A stretch of 11,031 bases of DNA from Thermohalobaculum sp038528605 (GCA_038528605.1 JBCBEP010000113.1:1-11031), one strand, 5' to 3'. Shown: positions 1 to 7,051, numbered from the stretch's first letter. Numbers and translations are program-made. Notes: generated by a model not told the origin, from the letters alone.

Positions 1-57
1 CTTTTACCTGCGCGCGCTGAAGGCCCTCCTGGCTGCCGCAGAGGTCGCAGGTAAAAG
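1..57. repeat. 12-base perfect inverted repeat flanking a flipped ttcA segment
   Basis: The left arm CTTTTACCTGCG (1-12) and the right arm CGCAGGTAAAAG (46-57) are perfect reverse complements separated by 33 bases. The stretch between them is in the orientation opposite to the ttcA reading frame. Inverting it restores TtcA codons without any gap or frame change. The left arm begins at the first base of the window, so it may extend further. This is either a fold-back chimera at the end of a contig or a true inversion mediated by the arms. Confidence 0.9.
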
Positions 58-230
58 CAATGCTCGACGACTGGGAACGCCGCAGCCCCGGCCGCCGCCA
101 GGTGATGTTCCGCGCCCTCTGCAACATCCGCCCCAGCCAGCTGCCGGATGCGGCGCTCTTCGATTTCCTGAATTTGGGAGAGCGGGATGACACCAAGCCA
201 CCGGAAGCTGCGCAGTGCCCCTTGGACTGA
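1..230 (+). CDS. ttcA: TtcA, tRNA 2-thiocytidine synthetase, C-terminal fragment with inverted 5' edge
   Basis: TtcA is the ATP-dependent, iron-sulfur enzyme that thiolates cytidine 32 of some tRNAs. The frame whose codons begin at 48, 51 and so on reads QVKAMLDDWERRSPGRR, then a segment containing LPDAALFDF, and ends at TGA 228-230. This matches the end of TtcA, where the ML-DW-PGR and LFDF blocks follow the second CxxC motif. Left of position 46 the frame stops making sense and has a TGA at 18-20. The reverse complement of 1-57 gives in frame FTCDLCGSQEGLQRAQVKA, exactly the CxxC-GSQ-LQR segment expected just before MLDDWE. So only about 46-230 is collinear and the segment before it is flipped. 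The start of the gene lies outside the window. In related genomes ttcA is, as I recall, near yidC. The identification is strong; the natural state of the 5' edge is open. Confidence 0.85.
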
Positions 231-279
231 GCGAAGCTTGACGATAAGTGCCTGCGGGACGTGAGGACCGGAGGGGCGC

Positions 280-2319
280 ATGTTCGGCGACGGCAACAAG
301 GATGAGACGCGCAACCTGATACTGGCAGCCGTGCTCTCCATGGGCGTGGTGTTTGCCTGGTATGCGCTGTTCCCGCCGCCGGAGCCGCCGCGGGAGCCGC
401 TGACGGCGGAGGGCCAGGCAGGCTCGGATGGCGAGGGTGTTGTGGCCAGCGGCACCGGTGCGGGCGCTGCGGGGCCCGCCCAGGCGCTCGACCGGAACGC
501 GGCGCTCGAGCGGTTCGAGCGCGTGCAGATCGTCTCGGACGCGCTCACCGGCTCCATTGCCCTCACGGGCGGCAGGCTCGACGACCTGCACCTCGAATAC
601 TACCGCGAGACGCTGGAGCCCGGTTCGGACACGGTGGTGCTGCTGAACCCCACGGCCGGCCCAAACCCCTACTACGCCGTCTACGGCTGGCTGCCGACGC
701 AGGGCGGGAACCCCGGCGAGCTGCCCGGCGCCAACACCGCCTGGGAGCTGGCGGAGGGCGATGAACTGACGCCCGACAGCCCGGTGACGCTGGAGTGGAC
801 GAACGAGGCCGGTCTCACCTTCCGGCGGACCTATACGCTCGACGACCGGTACATGGTCACGCTCAGCCAATCGGTCGAGAACACCTCCGACGTGCCGGTG
901 AGCCTCGCGCCCTATGGCTATCTCGCCCGGCGTGGCGAGCCGGAGACCACGCCGTTCTTCATCCTGCACGAAGGCGTCGTCGCCATGATCGACGGCACGC
1001 TCACCGAGCTCAGCTATGGCGACCTCGAGGAGCTTGCGCCGGACCCGCAGGAAGGCGGCCTGACGGAGCGGGTGGCGGTTAACGAAAACGGCTGGCTGGG
1101 CTTCACGGACAAGTACTGGATGACCACGCTCATCCCGCCCGCCGGCCAGCCCTTCACGGCGGTCTACAAGGCGATCCCCAGCACGTCGGCCATCGAGTAC
1201 CGGACGGAGATGCGCCTGCCGGTCACCACGATCGAGCCGGGCTCGACCGAGACCGTAGAGACGCGCCTCTTCGCGGGCGCCAAGGAACTCAACACGATCT
1301 CCGACTATGGCGATGCGCTCGGCATCGTGAACTTCGTCGACAGCATCGATTGGGGCTGGTTCTACTTCCTCACGAAACCCATCGCCTGGGCGCTGAATTT
1401 CATCAACGGCATCATCGGCAACATGGGCTGGTCGATCATCGTGCTCACGCTCGTGATCAAGACGGTGCTCTTCCCGCTGGCCTACAAGTCCTACGTGGCG
1501 ATGGGCCGGATGAAGAAGCTGCAGCCCGAGATGGAGAAGCTGAAGGAGCGGGCGGGCGACGACCGCATGAAGCTCCAGCAGGAGATGATGGCGCTCTACA
1601 AGAAGGAGAAGGTGAACCCGGCTGCGGGCTGTCTCCCGATCCTGGTGCAGATCCCCATCTTCTTCGCGCTCTACAAGGTGCTGTTCGTCACCATCGAGAT
1701 GCGGCATGCGCCCTTCATGCTGTGGATCGATGACCTTTCGGCGCCCGATCCGACCTCGTGGCTCAACCTCTTCGGGATCCTGCCCTACGATGTGAGCTGG
1801 GCGCCCGAGATCATCTCCATCGGTGTCTTCCCCGTGCTGATGGGTGTCACGATGTGGATGCAGCAGCGGCTGAACCCGGCCCCCACCGATCCGACGCAGC
1901 AGATGATCTTCGCTTGGATGCCGTGGATGTTCATGTTCATGCTCGGCTCCTTCGCTTCGGGCCTGGTGATCTACTGGACCGCGAACAACGTGCTCACCTT
2001 CGCCCAGCAATACGCGATCATGCGCAGCCAGGGTGTGGAGGTGGACTTCTTCGGGAACGTGAAGGCCAGCATCAAGCGGCTGGTGAAGAAGGAGCCGCCG
2101 CCCGAGGAGAAGCCTGCCGCGAAGCCCGATGCGGAGTTCGTGGACGACGATGTGGCGCTGCCGAGCATCGATGACGCTGCGACGGCCGAGGACGGCGAAG
2201 CCGGCGCCGAGAAGGACGACGGCGCAGCGCGGGACGACGGCGGCTCGGGCAACGAGCGGCGCAGCGGCAATCGCCGTGGCTCTGGCGGTGGCAAGGCGCG
2301 GAACAGGCGGCGGCGCTGA
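280..2319 (+). CDS. yidC: Membrane protein insertase YidC
   Basis: YidC inserts and folds inner-membrane proteins, alone or with SecYEG. The start ATG at 280 has GGAGGGG just upstream (270-276). Residues about 11-30 form the first membrane segment, followed by a Pro/Glu linker and a large periplasmic beta domain. The conserved insertase core starts near residue 384. It includes the membrane segment WSIIVLTLVIKTVLFPL, with Lys394 where E. coli has the groove arginine, then LQPEMEKLKE, the QQEMMALYKKEKVNP loop, GCLPILVQIPIFFALY (about 450-465) and two or three more membrane segments up to about 570. From residue 604 on there is a long charged tail, first acidic and Pro/Ala rich, then Gly/Arg rich and ending in four arginines. 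At 679 residues it is longer than the usual 550-620. The stop overlaps the start of the MOSC gene by one base. The identification is secure. Confidence 0.98.
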   Translation: MFGDGNKDETRNLILAAVLSMGVVFAWYALFPPPEPPREPLTAEGQAGSDGEGVVASGTGAGAAGPAQALDRNAALERFERVQIVSDALTGSIALTGGRLDDLHLEYYRETLEPGSDTVVLLNPTAGPNPYYAVYGWLPTQGGNPGELPGANTAWELAEGDELTPDSPVTLEWTNEAGLTFRRTYTLDDRYMVTLSQSVENTSDVPVSLAPYGYLARRGEPETTPFFILHEGVVAMIDGTLTELSYGDLEELAPDPQEGGLTERVAVNENGWLGFTDKYWMTTLIPPAGQPFTAVYKAIPSTSAIEYRTEMRLPVTTIEPGSTETVETRLFAGAKELNTISDYGDALGIVNFVDSIDWGWFYFLTKPIAWALNFINGIIGNMGWSIIVLTLVIKTVLFPLAYKSYVAMGRMKKLQPEMEKLKERAGDDRMKLQQEMMALYKKEKVNPAAGCLPILVQIPIFFALYKVLFVTIEMRHAPFMLWIDDLSAPDPTSWLNLFGILPYDVSWAPEIISIGVFPVLMGVTMWMQQRLNPAPTDPTQQMIFAWMPWMFMFMLGSFASGLVIYWTANNVLTFAQQYAIMRSQGVEVDFFGNVKASIKRLVKKEPPPEEKPAAKPDAEFVDDDVALPSIDDAATAEDGEAGAEKDDGAARDDGGSGNERRSGNRRGSGGGKARNRRRR

Positions 2320-3074
2320 TGGGGCACCTCGCGGAGATCTGGCGTTATCCCGTGAAGGGCGTCAGCGCGGAACGCGTCGCCTCGGTGGCGCTGGCCGCCG
2401 GCGCGCCCTTCCCGCACGACCGCCGCTGGGCCATCGCCCATGGCGGTAGCGCCTTCGATGTTGCGGCGCCCGAATGGGTGCCGCGCCGCAACTTCGTGGT
2501 GCAGGCGCATACGCCGGAACTCGCGCGGACGGCGGCGCGGTACGACGAGACGGCGGGGCAGCTCACGCTGTCGCATCCGGATCATGGCTCGGTCACGCTC
2601 GCGCCCGGCACGGCTGAAGGGGATGCGGCGCTGACAGCCTGGATCGCGCCCATCGCGGGGGAGCGCCAGCCGGGGCCCTACCGCGCGGCTTCCCTTCCGA
2701 ACGGGCAACACCTCTCGGACATGCCGCAGAACTACGTCTCGATCCTGTCGCTCGCCTCGCTGCGGGCGCTGGGCGAGCATATGGGCCAGCCGATGCAGGT
2801 GCGCCGCTTCAGGGGCAATCTCTGGCTCGAGGGGTTGGCGGCTTGGGAGGAAGAGGAGTGGGTCGGGCGGGAGATCGCCCTTGGCGAGGTGCGCTTCCGC
2901 GTGGATGAGCCCATCGGCCGCTGCCGGGCCACCGAGGCCTCGCCGCTCTCCGGCCAGTACGATGCGCCGACCGTCGCGGGCCTCAGGAAGGCGCGCGGCC
3001 ACACCGAGTTCGGCGTGTATGCCACGGTGATCGAGGGCGGGGCGCTCGCCGAGGGCGCTGCGGTCATCGCGTGA
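2319..3074 (+). CDS. MOSC domain-containing protein (molybdenum cofactor sulfurase C-terminal-like)
   Basis: This 251-residue protein has the two-part build of bacterial MOSC proteins. The N-terminal beta-barrel region begins with EIWRYPVKG (6-14) and continues with PHDRRWA (32-38). The C-terminal MOSC domain contains the FRGNLWLEG block and the conserved cysteine Cys202 in GRCRAT, followed by GQYDAP and GVYATV. In the family this cysteine is linked to sulfur or molybdenum cofactor transfer. Substrates are known only for a few members (YcbX, YiiM and mitochondrial mARC, which act on N-hydroxylated compounds), so the exact reaction here cannot be read from sequence. The ATG overlaps the yidC stop (TGATG) and the end overlaps yihA by four bases, so translation is likely coupled across all three genes. 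The family call is firm; the physiological role is unknown. Confidence 0.92.
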   Translation: MGHLAEIWRYPVKGVSAERVASVALAAGAPFPHDRRWAIAHGGSAFDVAAPEWVPRRNFVVQAHTPELARTAARYDETAGQLTLSHPDHGSVTLAPGTAEGDAALTAWIAPIAGERQPGPYRAASLPNGQHLSDMPQNYVSILSLASLRALGEHMGQPMQVRRFRGNLWLEGLAAWEEEEWVGREIALGEVRFRVDEPIGRCRATEASPLSGQYDAPTVAGLRKARGHTEFGVYATVIEGGALAEGAAVIA

Positions 3075-3760
3075 CGGGGCCGACGCCGAAGCCGGTTCCC
3101 TTCCTGCCCATGGAGGATCCGGGGGAGGAAGCGGTCGAAGCGGCGCGCAAGCTCTTCGCTGGACCCGTCGATTTCCTGAAGGGTGTCGTGGCGCTCGACG
3201 GTCTGCCGCCGGCCAAGCTGCCGGAGGTGTGCTTCGCCGGGCGCTCGAATGTCGGCAAGTCCTCGCTCATCAACGCGCTCTGCAACCGCAAGGGCCTTGC
3301 CCGTGCCTCGAACACGCCGGGCCGCACGCAGGAGATCAACTACTTCACGCTCGGGCCGGAGGAGGCGCCGCGGGGTTTCCTCGTCGACCTGCCCGGCTAT
3401 GGCTATGCCGAGGCACCCAAGGCGAAGGTCGAGGCGTGGCAGGCGCTCATCCGCGCTTACCTCGCCGGCCGTGTCACCCTTGCGCGGGTGTTCGTGCTGA
3501 TCGACAGCCGCCACGGCGTGAAGCCGGCGGATGAAGAGATCATGGAGATGCTCGACCGCGCTGCCGTGGTCTTCCAGGTCGTCCTCACCAAGGTGGACAA
3601 GCCGAAGAAGGGTGAGCGCGAGAAGGTCCTCGCCTCCGTTGGCCAGGCGCTCTCGAAGCACCCCGCCGCGTACCCGGAACTCATCATCACGTCCTCGGAA
3701 ACCGGAGAGGGCATGCCGCTCCTGCGCGCCGCCATCGCCGGGCTACTCACCCCCGGCTAA
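3071..3760 (+). CDS. yihA: Ribosome biogenesis GTP-binding protein YihA/EngB (YsxC)
   Basis: This is the essential GTPase that helps assemble the large ribosomal subunit. All GTPase motifs are visible: G1 GRSNVGKSS (57-65), the switch segment NTPGRT (81-86), G3 DLPGYG (106-111), G4 TKVD (173-176) and G5 SSE (208-210). Its 229 residues fit the family. The GTG at 3071 overlaps the MOSC stop (GTGA), which favours coupled translation. An alternative ATG at residue 14 would remove only a poorly conserved leader. In related genomes argB follows closely; here 2.3 kb of opposite-strand genes intervenes. A stretch at 4064-4141 resembles the last ~26 codons of this gene (see the pseudogene entry), so its own 3' end may have been replaced or copied. 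Confidence 0.97.
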   Translation: MTGPTPKPVPFLPMEDPGEEAVEAARKLFAGPVDFLKGVVALDGLPPAKLPEVCFAGRSNVGKSSLINALCNRKGLARASNTPGRTQEINYFTLGPEEAPRGFLVDLPGYGYAEAPKAKVEAWQALIRAYLAGRVTLARVFVLIDSRHGVKPADEEIMEMLDRAAVVFQVVLTKVDKPKKGEREKVLASVGQALSKHPAAYPELIITSSETGEGMPLLRAAIAGLLTPG

Positions 3761-3809
3761 CGGGCCGACCCGAACGCGCCGAAGCCCGCGCCTTCATGCG
3801 TTCTGGCGG

Positions 3810-4028
3810 CTACCCTTTTGCCTTGGCTTCAAGGGCGCGGTCCGTCGTCCAGACCGTTTCCGCACCACCCCAATGGCCGCTCTTCACCTCGTGAACGCGC
3901 ACGGATGTCATATCTTCCATGGTCTTTCCGGCGACCGCTCCGAAGGCCTTGGCTACCCCAGAGATCATCCGGCCCTTCTCCTCATCGGTGAACACACCTT
4001 CAAGAACATGAATGTCGATCAGCGGCAT
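3810..4028 (-). CDS. 4-oxalocrotonate tautomerase family protein
   Basis: This 72-residue protein starts MPLIDIHVLEG, the hallmark of the small tautomerases, in which removal of Met leaves Pro1 as catalytic base. Counting from Pro1, His6, Leu8, Glu9 and Gly10 match the xylene-pathway 4-OT, and Arg43 in TSVRV lines up with its catalytic Arg39. The position of 4-OT Arg11 is Val here, so the substrate probably differs. The family works as hexamers or dimers in the cytoplasm on enol/keto pairs. The start ATG (4026-4028 on the - strand) has AGGGGG about 6 bases upstream. The gene is convergent with yihA, whose stop lies 49 bases away. Its own upstream side holds the yihA-like remnant, so it may have arrived with foreign DNA. 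The family is clear; the substrate is unknown. Confidence 0.88.
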   Translation of the reverse strand: MPLIDIHVLEGVFTDEEKGRMISGVAKAFGAVAGKTMEDMTSVRVHEVKSGHWGGAETVWTTDRALEAKAKG

Positions 4029-4063
4029 CGTCGCCCCCTGTTTTGCACGAGTGACGCTAGCGT

Positions 4064-4141
4064 CCAGCCGACACCACCGAGCTCAACGCCTCGGTAATCG
4101 GCGAAGGTATTCCTCTCCTACGCGCCGCGGGAGCCGCCCTC
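4064..4141 (+). pseudogene. Possible remnant of a second yihA 3' end
   Basis: Read in the frame starting at 4064, this stretch gives PADTTEL, two residues missing from the alignment, then SVIGEGIPLLRAAGAAL. The end of the yihA product nearby reads PAAYPEL, then SETGEGMPLLRAAIAGLL. Within the GEG-x-PLLRAA block, nine of ten residues agree. The codons differ mostly at third positions (GGA/GGC, GAG/GAA, GGC/GGT, CCG/CCT, CTG/CTA, GCC/GCG), the pattern left by divergence of a once-coding copy. An in-frame TAG at 4058-4060 closes it upstream, so only about 26 codons remain. It overlaps the 3' end of the methyltransferase gene on the other strand. Chance similarity in GC-rich DNA cannot be fully excluded. 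Confidence 0.5.
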
Positions 4142-5092
4142 GTCGATCAGAGCTGTACGACCGTGCGGTTCTCCGGTGAGGGCTGTCTGCGCTGCTTCGG
4201 TTTCGGTCCTTACGGAAGTGTCGGCCACAGGCGACATTCTGCCATCCTCTGCCGCCTTCTCGAACACCCCCACATGGATGTCTGGTGGCAGGTAATCGAG
4301 CACGAATGACAGCGTCCACATGCCGCCGAAGAGAACTTCACCGACAGGGCCGCCGTGAGACGAGCGAATGCGGTCGCGCAGGCCCCGTCGGCTGACGGTC
4401 TTGAGCGGGAAGGTATCGACCTCCCGCAGCGGGGTGTGCCGCTCCACCATCATGCGCAGGTTCGTCGGATTGAAGTAGCTGATATGGGGAGAGCTGAAGC
4501 CCCGTTGCCACATCCGCCAGAAGAGTTCGTCCTGGCCCATGCGTGCGGAGAGGGATGCGAGCCGATAGAGCACCCCATCGCTCGATGGGAGGTTCACGAC
4601 GGCCATACCACCGGTCGCTAGAAGGGATGCTGTGGTCCTCATCACGTCGTCCGGCGACGGAATGTGTTCGAGGACATCGTTGAAGACGATCAGGTCGAAA
4701 GGCCCGTGGGCCGATGCGCTCCCTGGGAAAAACGCTGTCTCGACATGGTAGCCTTCTTCGCGCGCCATTGCTGCGTTGGCTTCCTCGGGCTCGATCCCGA
4801 AGCACTCGGCACCGCGTTGGCGGGCGGCCTTGAGGAACCAACCCTTAGCGCATCCCACCTCGAGCAGCTTCAGACCCTGCAAAGGGCGGATGTTCTCGAT
4901 GCGCGCGAGCAGGATCTCGAAGTTCCGCCGTCGCAGCGCCTCCAGCCCGTCTATTCCCGTGCCGGCACCACTCTGAAGCTCGGAGGATTGGAAGCCGCAC
5001 GACGCACATGTCCAGATCCCCGAACGCGCCACCTTCATCATGTTACCGCAGCAGCAGCAGGATAGGCTGGCGAGGTTGCGCGTTGCTGTCAT
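4118..5092 (-). CDS. Class I SAM-dependent methyltransferase with N-terminal zinc-ribbon-like motif
   Basis: The N-terminus carries a run of four cysteines (12-15) and CASC (29-32), which together look like a small zinc ribbon. The Rossmann methyltransferase core follows: motif I LLEVGCAKG (76-84), the acidic residue Glu101 at the end of strand 2, and FDLIVFNDVLEHI (132-144), typical of Methyltransf_23-type enzymes. The fold is followed by an aromatic-rich segment (190-207). The conserved-looking part ends near residue 280 (VGVFEK). The last ~40 residues look unrelated and partly run antisense through the yihA-like remnant, which also supplies the stop codon. Such ribbon-plus-methyltransferase proteins are common in surface polysaccharide clusters, but no other glycan gene is present here. 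The substrate is unknown. The gene stands alone on this strand with 213 bases upstream. Confidence 0.85.
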   Translation of the reverse strand: MTATRNLASLSCCCCGNMMKVARSGIWTCASCGFQSSELQSGAGTGIDGLEALRRRNFEILLARIENIRPLQGLKLLEVGCAKGWFLKAARQRGAECFGIEPEEANAAMAREEGYHVETAFFPGSASAHGPFDLIVFNDVLEHIPSPDDVMRTTASLLATGGMAVVNLPSSDGVLYRLASLSARMGQDELFWRMWQRGFSSPHISYFNPTNLRMMVERHTPLREVDTFPLKTVSRRGLRDRIRSSHGGPVGEVLFGGMWTLSFVLDYLPPDIHVGVFEKAAEDGRMSPVADTSVRTETEAAQTALTGEPHGRTALIDEGGSRGA

Positions 5093-5214
5093 GGACGGGG
5101 CATCGCTAGCTCTGGGCGTCGTTGGTCGCGCCTGCTGTCAGGATATCGGTCGCATACACCGGATCTTGTAACCGCGCACGCGAAAATACATTGCGAACTC
5201 GTTAATGCGTCGCA

Positions 5215-5233
5215 GGGTTGCGCTCTGCAACCC
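5215..5233. promoter_or_regulatory. Inverted repeat between yqhA-like and methyltransferase genes
   Basis: GGGTTGC (5215-5221) and GCAACCC (5227-5233) form a perfect 7-base inverted repeat with a 5-base centre, GCTCT. It lies about 74 bases beyond the stop of the UPF0114 gene and about 120 bases before the methyltransferase start, both on the - strand. It could be a hairpin that ends transcription, although no T-run follows on the - strand, or a repressor operator for the methyltransferase. Nothing else recognisable was seen in the 5093-5306 gap. Confidence 0.35.
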
Positions 5234-5306
5234 GGAGGCGGAGCCGATCCGTCAGATCGCTCGGCGGCGGAGGGTGGGAGCCGTCTCCGGCCGCTGGGCA
5301 GATGCC

Positions 5307-5864
5307 TCAGCGCTCGCGGTGGCGTTCGGCCCATTCGACGAGGACGAAGACCACTGTGGTGATGGCGAAGACGAGTTGGGCGAGGAGCATGAACTCCGCG
5401 TCGCCGTCATCCGCCTTTTCGGGGTCCAGGTAGAGGTGCAGGAGGTGGATCGTGGAGATCAGCAGCACCGTGGTCGCGATCCGGAGCTTCAGGGCGCCGG
5501 GCGAGGTGCGGCTGAGCCAGCCGGGCACGTTCGACTCGTCCACCAGATTGATGGGCGAGATGAAGATCTTGTAGCCGCTGATCAGCACCATCACGACGAG
5601 GTTCGCGATCAGCACCATGTCGACGAGATCGAGGGCGAGCAGGATGACCTGGATGCGCGTGCTTTGCCCGAGGCCGGCGACGAGGCCGAAGAGGTGATCC
5701 CCGAACGCGATCATGAGTGCGAAGAGCGCGCCGATCAGGCCGATGAGGAAGGGCAACTGCAGCCAGCGGGAGAGGAGGATCGCCCGTTCGAACCCCGCGG
5801 CGAGGCCCGCCTGGGGCGAGGATGTGGGCGCTCTCTCGCGGTCGGTCTCGCTCGGTGCGTCCAT
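5307..5864 (-). CDS. UPF0114/YqhA family inner-membrane protein
   Basis: This 185-residue protein has four predicted membrane segments at about 34-57, 71-96, 126-147 and 157-176. Family marks seen in E. coli YqhA are present: a leading SRW before the first segment, LVDM (80-83), SGYK followed by FIS (96-103), LKLRIA (125-130) and the IHLL segment (139-142). The first ~25 residues are a hydrophilic extension that YqhA lacks. The start ATG (5862-5864) has GGGA about 7 bases upstream on the - strand, a modest ribosome site. It is divergent from argB, with a 167-base gap shared by both promoters. The biochemical role of the family is not established, and nothing in the neighbourhood fixes one. 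Confidence 0.9.
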   Translation of the reverse strand: MDAPSETDRERAPTSSPQAGLAAGFERAILLSRWLQLPFLIGLIGALFALMIAFGDHLFGLVAGLGQSTRIQVILLALDLVDMVLIANLVVMVLISGYKIFISPINLVDESNVPGWLSRTSPGALKLRIATTVLLISTIHLLHLYLDPEKADDGDAEFMLLAQLVFAITTVVFVLVEWAERHRER

Positions 5865-5910
5865 GGCGTGTCCCTCGGCGACCCCAGCGGTCTTGGCGGC
5901 CGGCGCAGCC

Positions 5911-5916
5911 TATGAT
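5911..5916 (+). promoter_or_regulatory. Candidate -10 box for argB
   Basis: TATGAT is the best -10-like hexamer in the divergent gap before argB. It lies about 115 bases before the start codon. No convincing -35 box is found at the usual 16-18 base spacing; TTGGCG at 5893-5898 is only 12 bases away. The call is weak and rests on one hexamer. Confidence 0.25.
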
Positions 5917-6031
5917 GGCCGCAGCGCGCGATCCAGCGCGTGTGTTGCGCCTGCGAGAGAGGCGGCAGCCCCTCGCCACAGCGCGAGCAACGGGCTAGGA
6001 GAGCGCCGTTAACACTGCCGGAGCCCTCTCG

Positions 6032-6952
6032 ATGGATCTCAGGAAAGCCCAGAAGCGCGACTGGCTCGCGACCGCCCGCACCCTCTCCGAAGCGCTGCCC
6101 TACCTGCAGCGATACGAGGGGGCGACGGTCGTCGTGAAGTTCGGCGGCCATGCCATGGGCGATGCTGAAGGCATGGAACGCTTTGCGCGGGATGTGGTGC
6201 TGATGAAGCAGTGCGGCGTGCACCCCGTGGTGGTGCATGGCGGCGGGCCGCAGATCAACGACATGCTGAAGCGCCTGGATATCCCCACCGAGTTCCGCAA
6301 CGGGCTGCGGGTGACGACGGCGGAAATGGTCGAGATCGTCGAGATGGTCCTCGCGGGCAGCATCAACAAGCGCATCGTGGCGGAGATCAACGCGCAGGGC
6401 GGGCGCGCCGTGGGGCTTTCGGGCAAGGACGGGAACCTGATGCGCTGCACGCGGGCGACCGGGCGACGCGACCCCTCCAGCAATATTGAGCAGGCGCTGG
6501 ATCTGGGCTTCGTGGGCGACCCGACGGATCTCGACCCCGGTGTGCTCGAGACCTTCATCGCCTCCGACTACATTCCGGTGATCGCGCCGGTGGGGGCAGG
6601 CGCGCGGCCGGATGAGACGTTCAACGTGAACGGCGACACGGCCGCGGGTGCCATCGCGGCGGCCATGAAGGCCAAGCGGCTGATCCTGCTGACGGATGTG
6701 GCCGGGGTGAAGGACGCGAAGGGCGACGTGCTGGCGGCCCTCTCCGTGGAGGCCGTGCAGCGCCTTGTGGCGGATGGAACGGTGCATGGCGGGATGATCC
6801 CGAAGGTCGACACGGCGGTGGCAGCGGTGCAGGGGGGCGTCGAGGCCTCGGTGATCCTGGACGGGCGGGCGCCGCATGCGGTGCTGCTGGAGCTTTTCAC
6901 CGAGCATGGCGCCGGGACGCTCATCAGCCTGGACGGCACCTTCCCGAAATAG
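6032..6952 (+). CDS. argB: Acetylglutamate kinase ArgB
   Basis: ArgB phosphorylates N-acetylglutamate with ATP, the second step of arginine synthesis, in the cytoplasm. Amino acid kinase fold motifs are all present: KFGGHAM (36-42) for phosphate binding, VHGGGPQI (68-75), the FRNGLRVT segment (88-95), NVNGD (198-202), LLTDVAGVK (219-227) and GGMIPKV (253-259). The ~30-residue N-terminal helix before KFGG is the extension found in arginine-inhibited hexameric enzymes, so feedback inhibition by arginine is likely. At 306 residues it fits the family. GGAG (6020-6023) precedes the ATG by 8 bases. In relatives the gene follows yihA closely; here it is separated by the - strand insertion and must use its own promoter in the 167-base gap. 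Confidence 0.98.
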   Translation: MDLRKAQKRDWLATARTLSEALPYLQRYEGATVVVKFGGHAMGDAEGMERFARDVVLMKQCGVHPVVVHGGGPQINDMLKRLDIPTEFRNGLRVTTAEMVEIVEMVLAGSINKRIVAEINAQGGRAVGLSGKDGNLMRCTRATGRRDPSSNIEQALDLGFVGDPTDLDPGVLETFIASDYIPVIAPVGAGARPDETFNVNGDTAAGAIAAAMKAKRLILLTDVAGVKDAKGDVLAALSVEAVQRLVADGTVHGGMIPKVDTAVAAVQGGVEASVILDGRAPHAVLLELFTEHGAGTLISLDGTFPK

Positions 6953-6960
6953 CCGATCAC

Positions 6961-6997
6961 GCCCTCGCGACCCTGGGTCGCGCATCGCGCCGAGGGC
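6961..6997. terminator. Nested hairpins after argB
   Basis: GCCCTCG (6961-6967) pairs with CGAGGGC (6991-6997), and inside it CGCGACC (6966-6972) pairs with GGTCGCG (6976-6982) around a 3-base loop. The two stems share two bases, so they compete at the edge. The structure begins 8 bases after the argB stop and no T-run follows. It may slow or partly end transcription before the next gene. Confidence 0.35.
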
Positions 6998-7051
6998 CTT
7001 CAGTGCCGGCGCCGCGCGCGCTATCTCTCACGATAGTAACGGAGGGATCAT

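Noticed and set aside
4..2010. 668-codon open frame on the - strand opposite yidC
   Set aside because: Composition is His/Arg/Glu rich with no domain, as expected of the antisense shadow of a high-GC gene; yidC on the + strand is certain.
3760..4141. Site-specific integration (att sites) at the yihA 3' end
   Set aside because: The two yihA ends share no identical core longer than about 8 bases and no integrase gene is present; recombination or an old insertion remains possible.
5893..5916. Full sigma-70 promoter TTGGCG/TATGAT before argB
   Set aside because: The spacer is only 12 bases; only the -10-like hexamer is kept as a weak call.
5735..6985. 416-codon - strand frame opposite argB and into the UPF0114 gene
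   Set aside because: Arginine/histidine-rich shadow; it overlaps two well supported genes.
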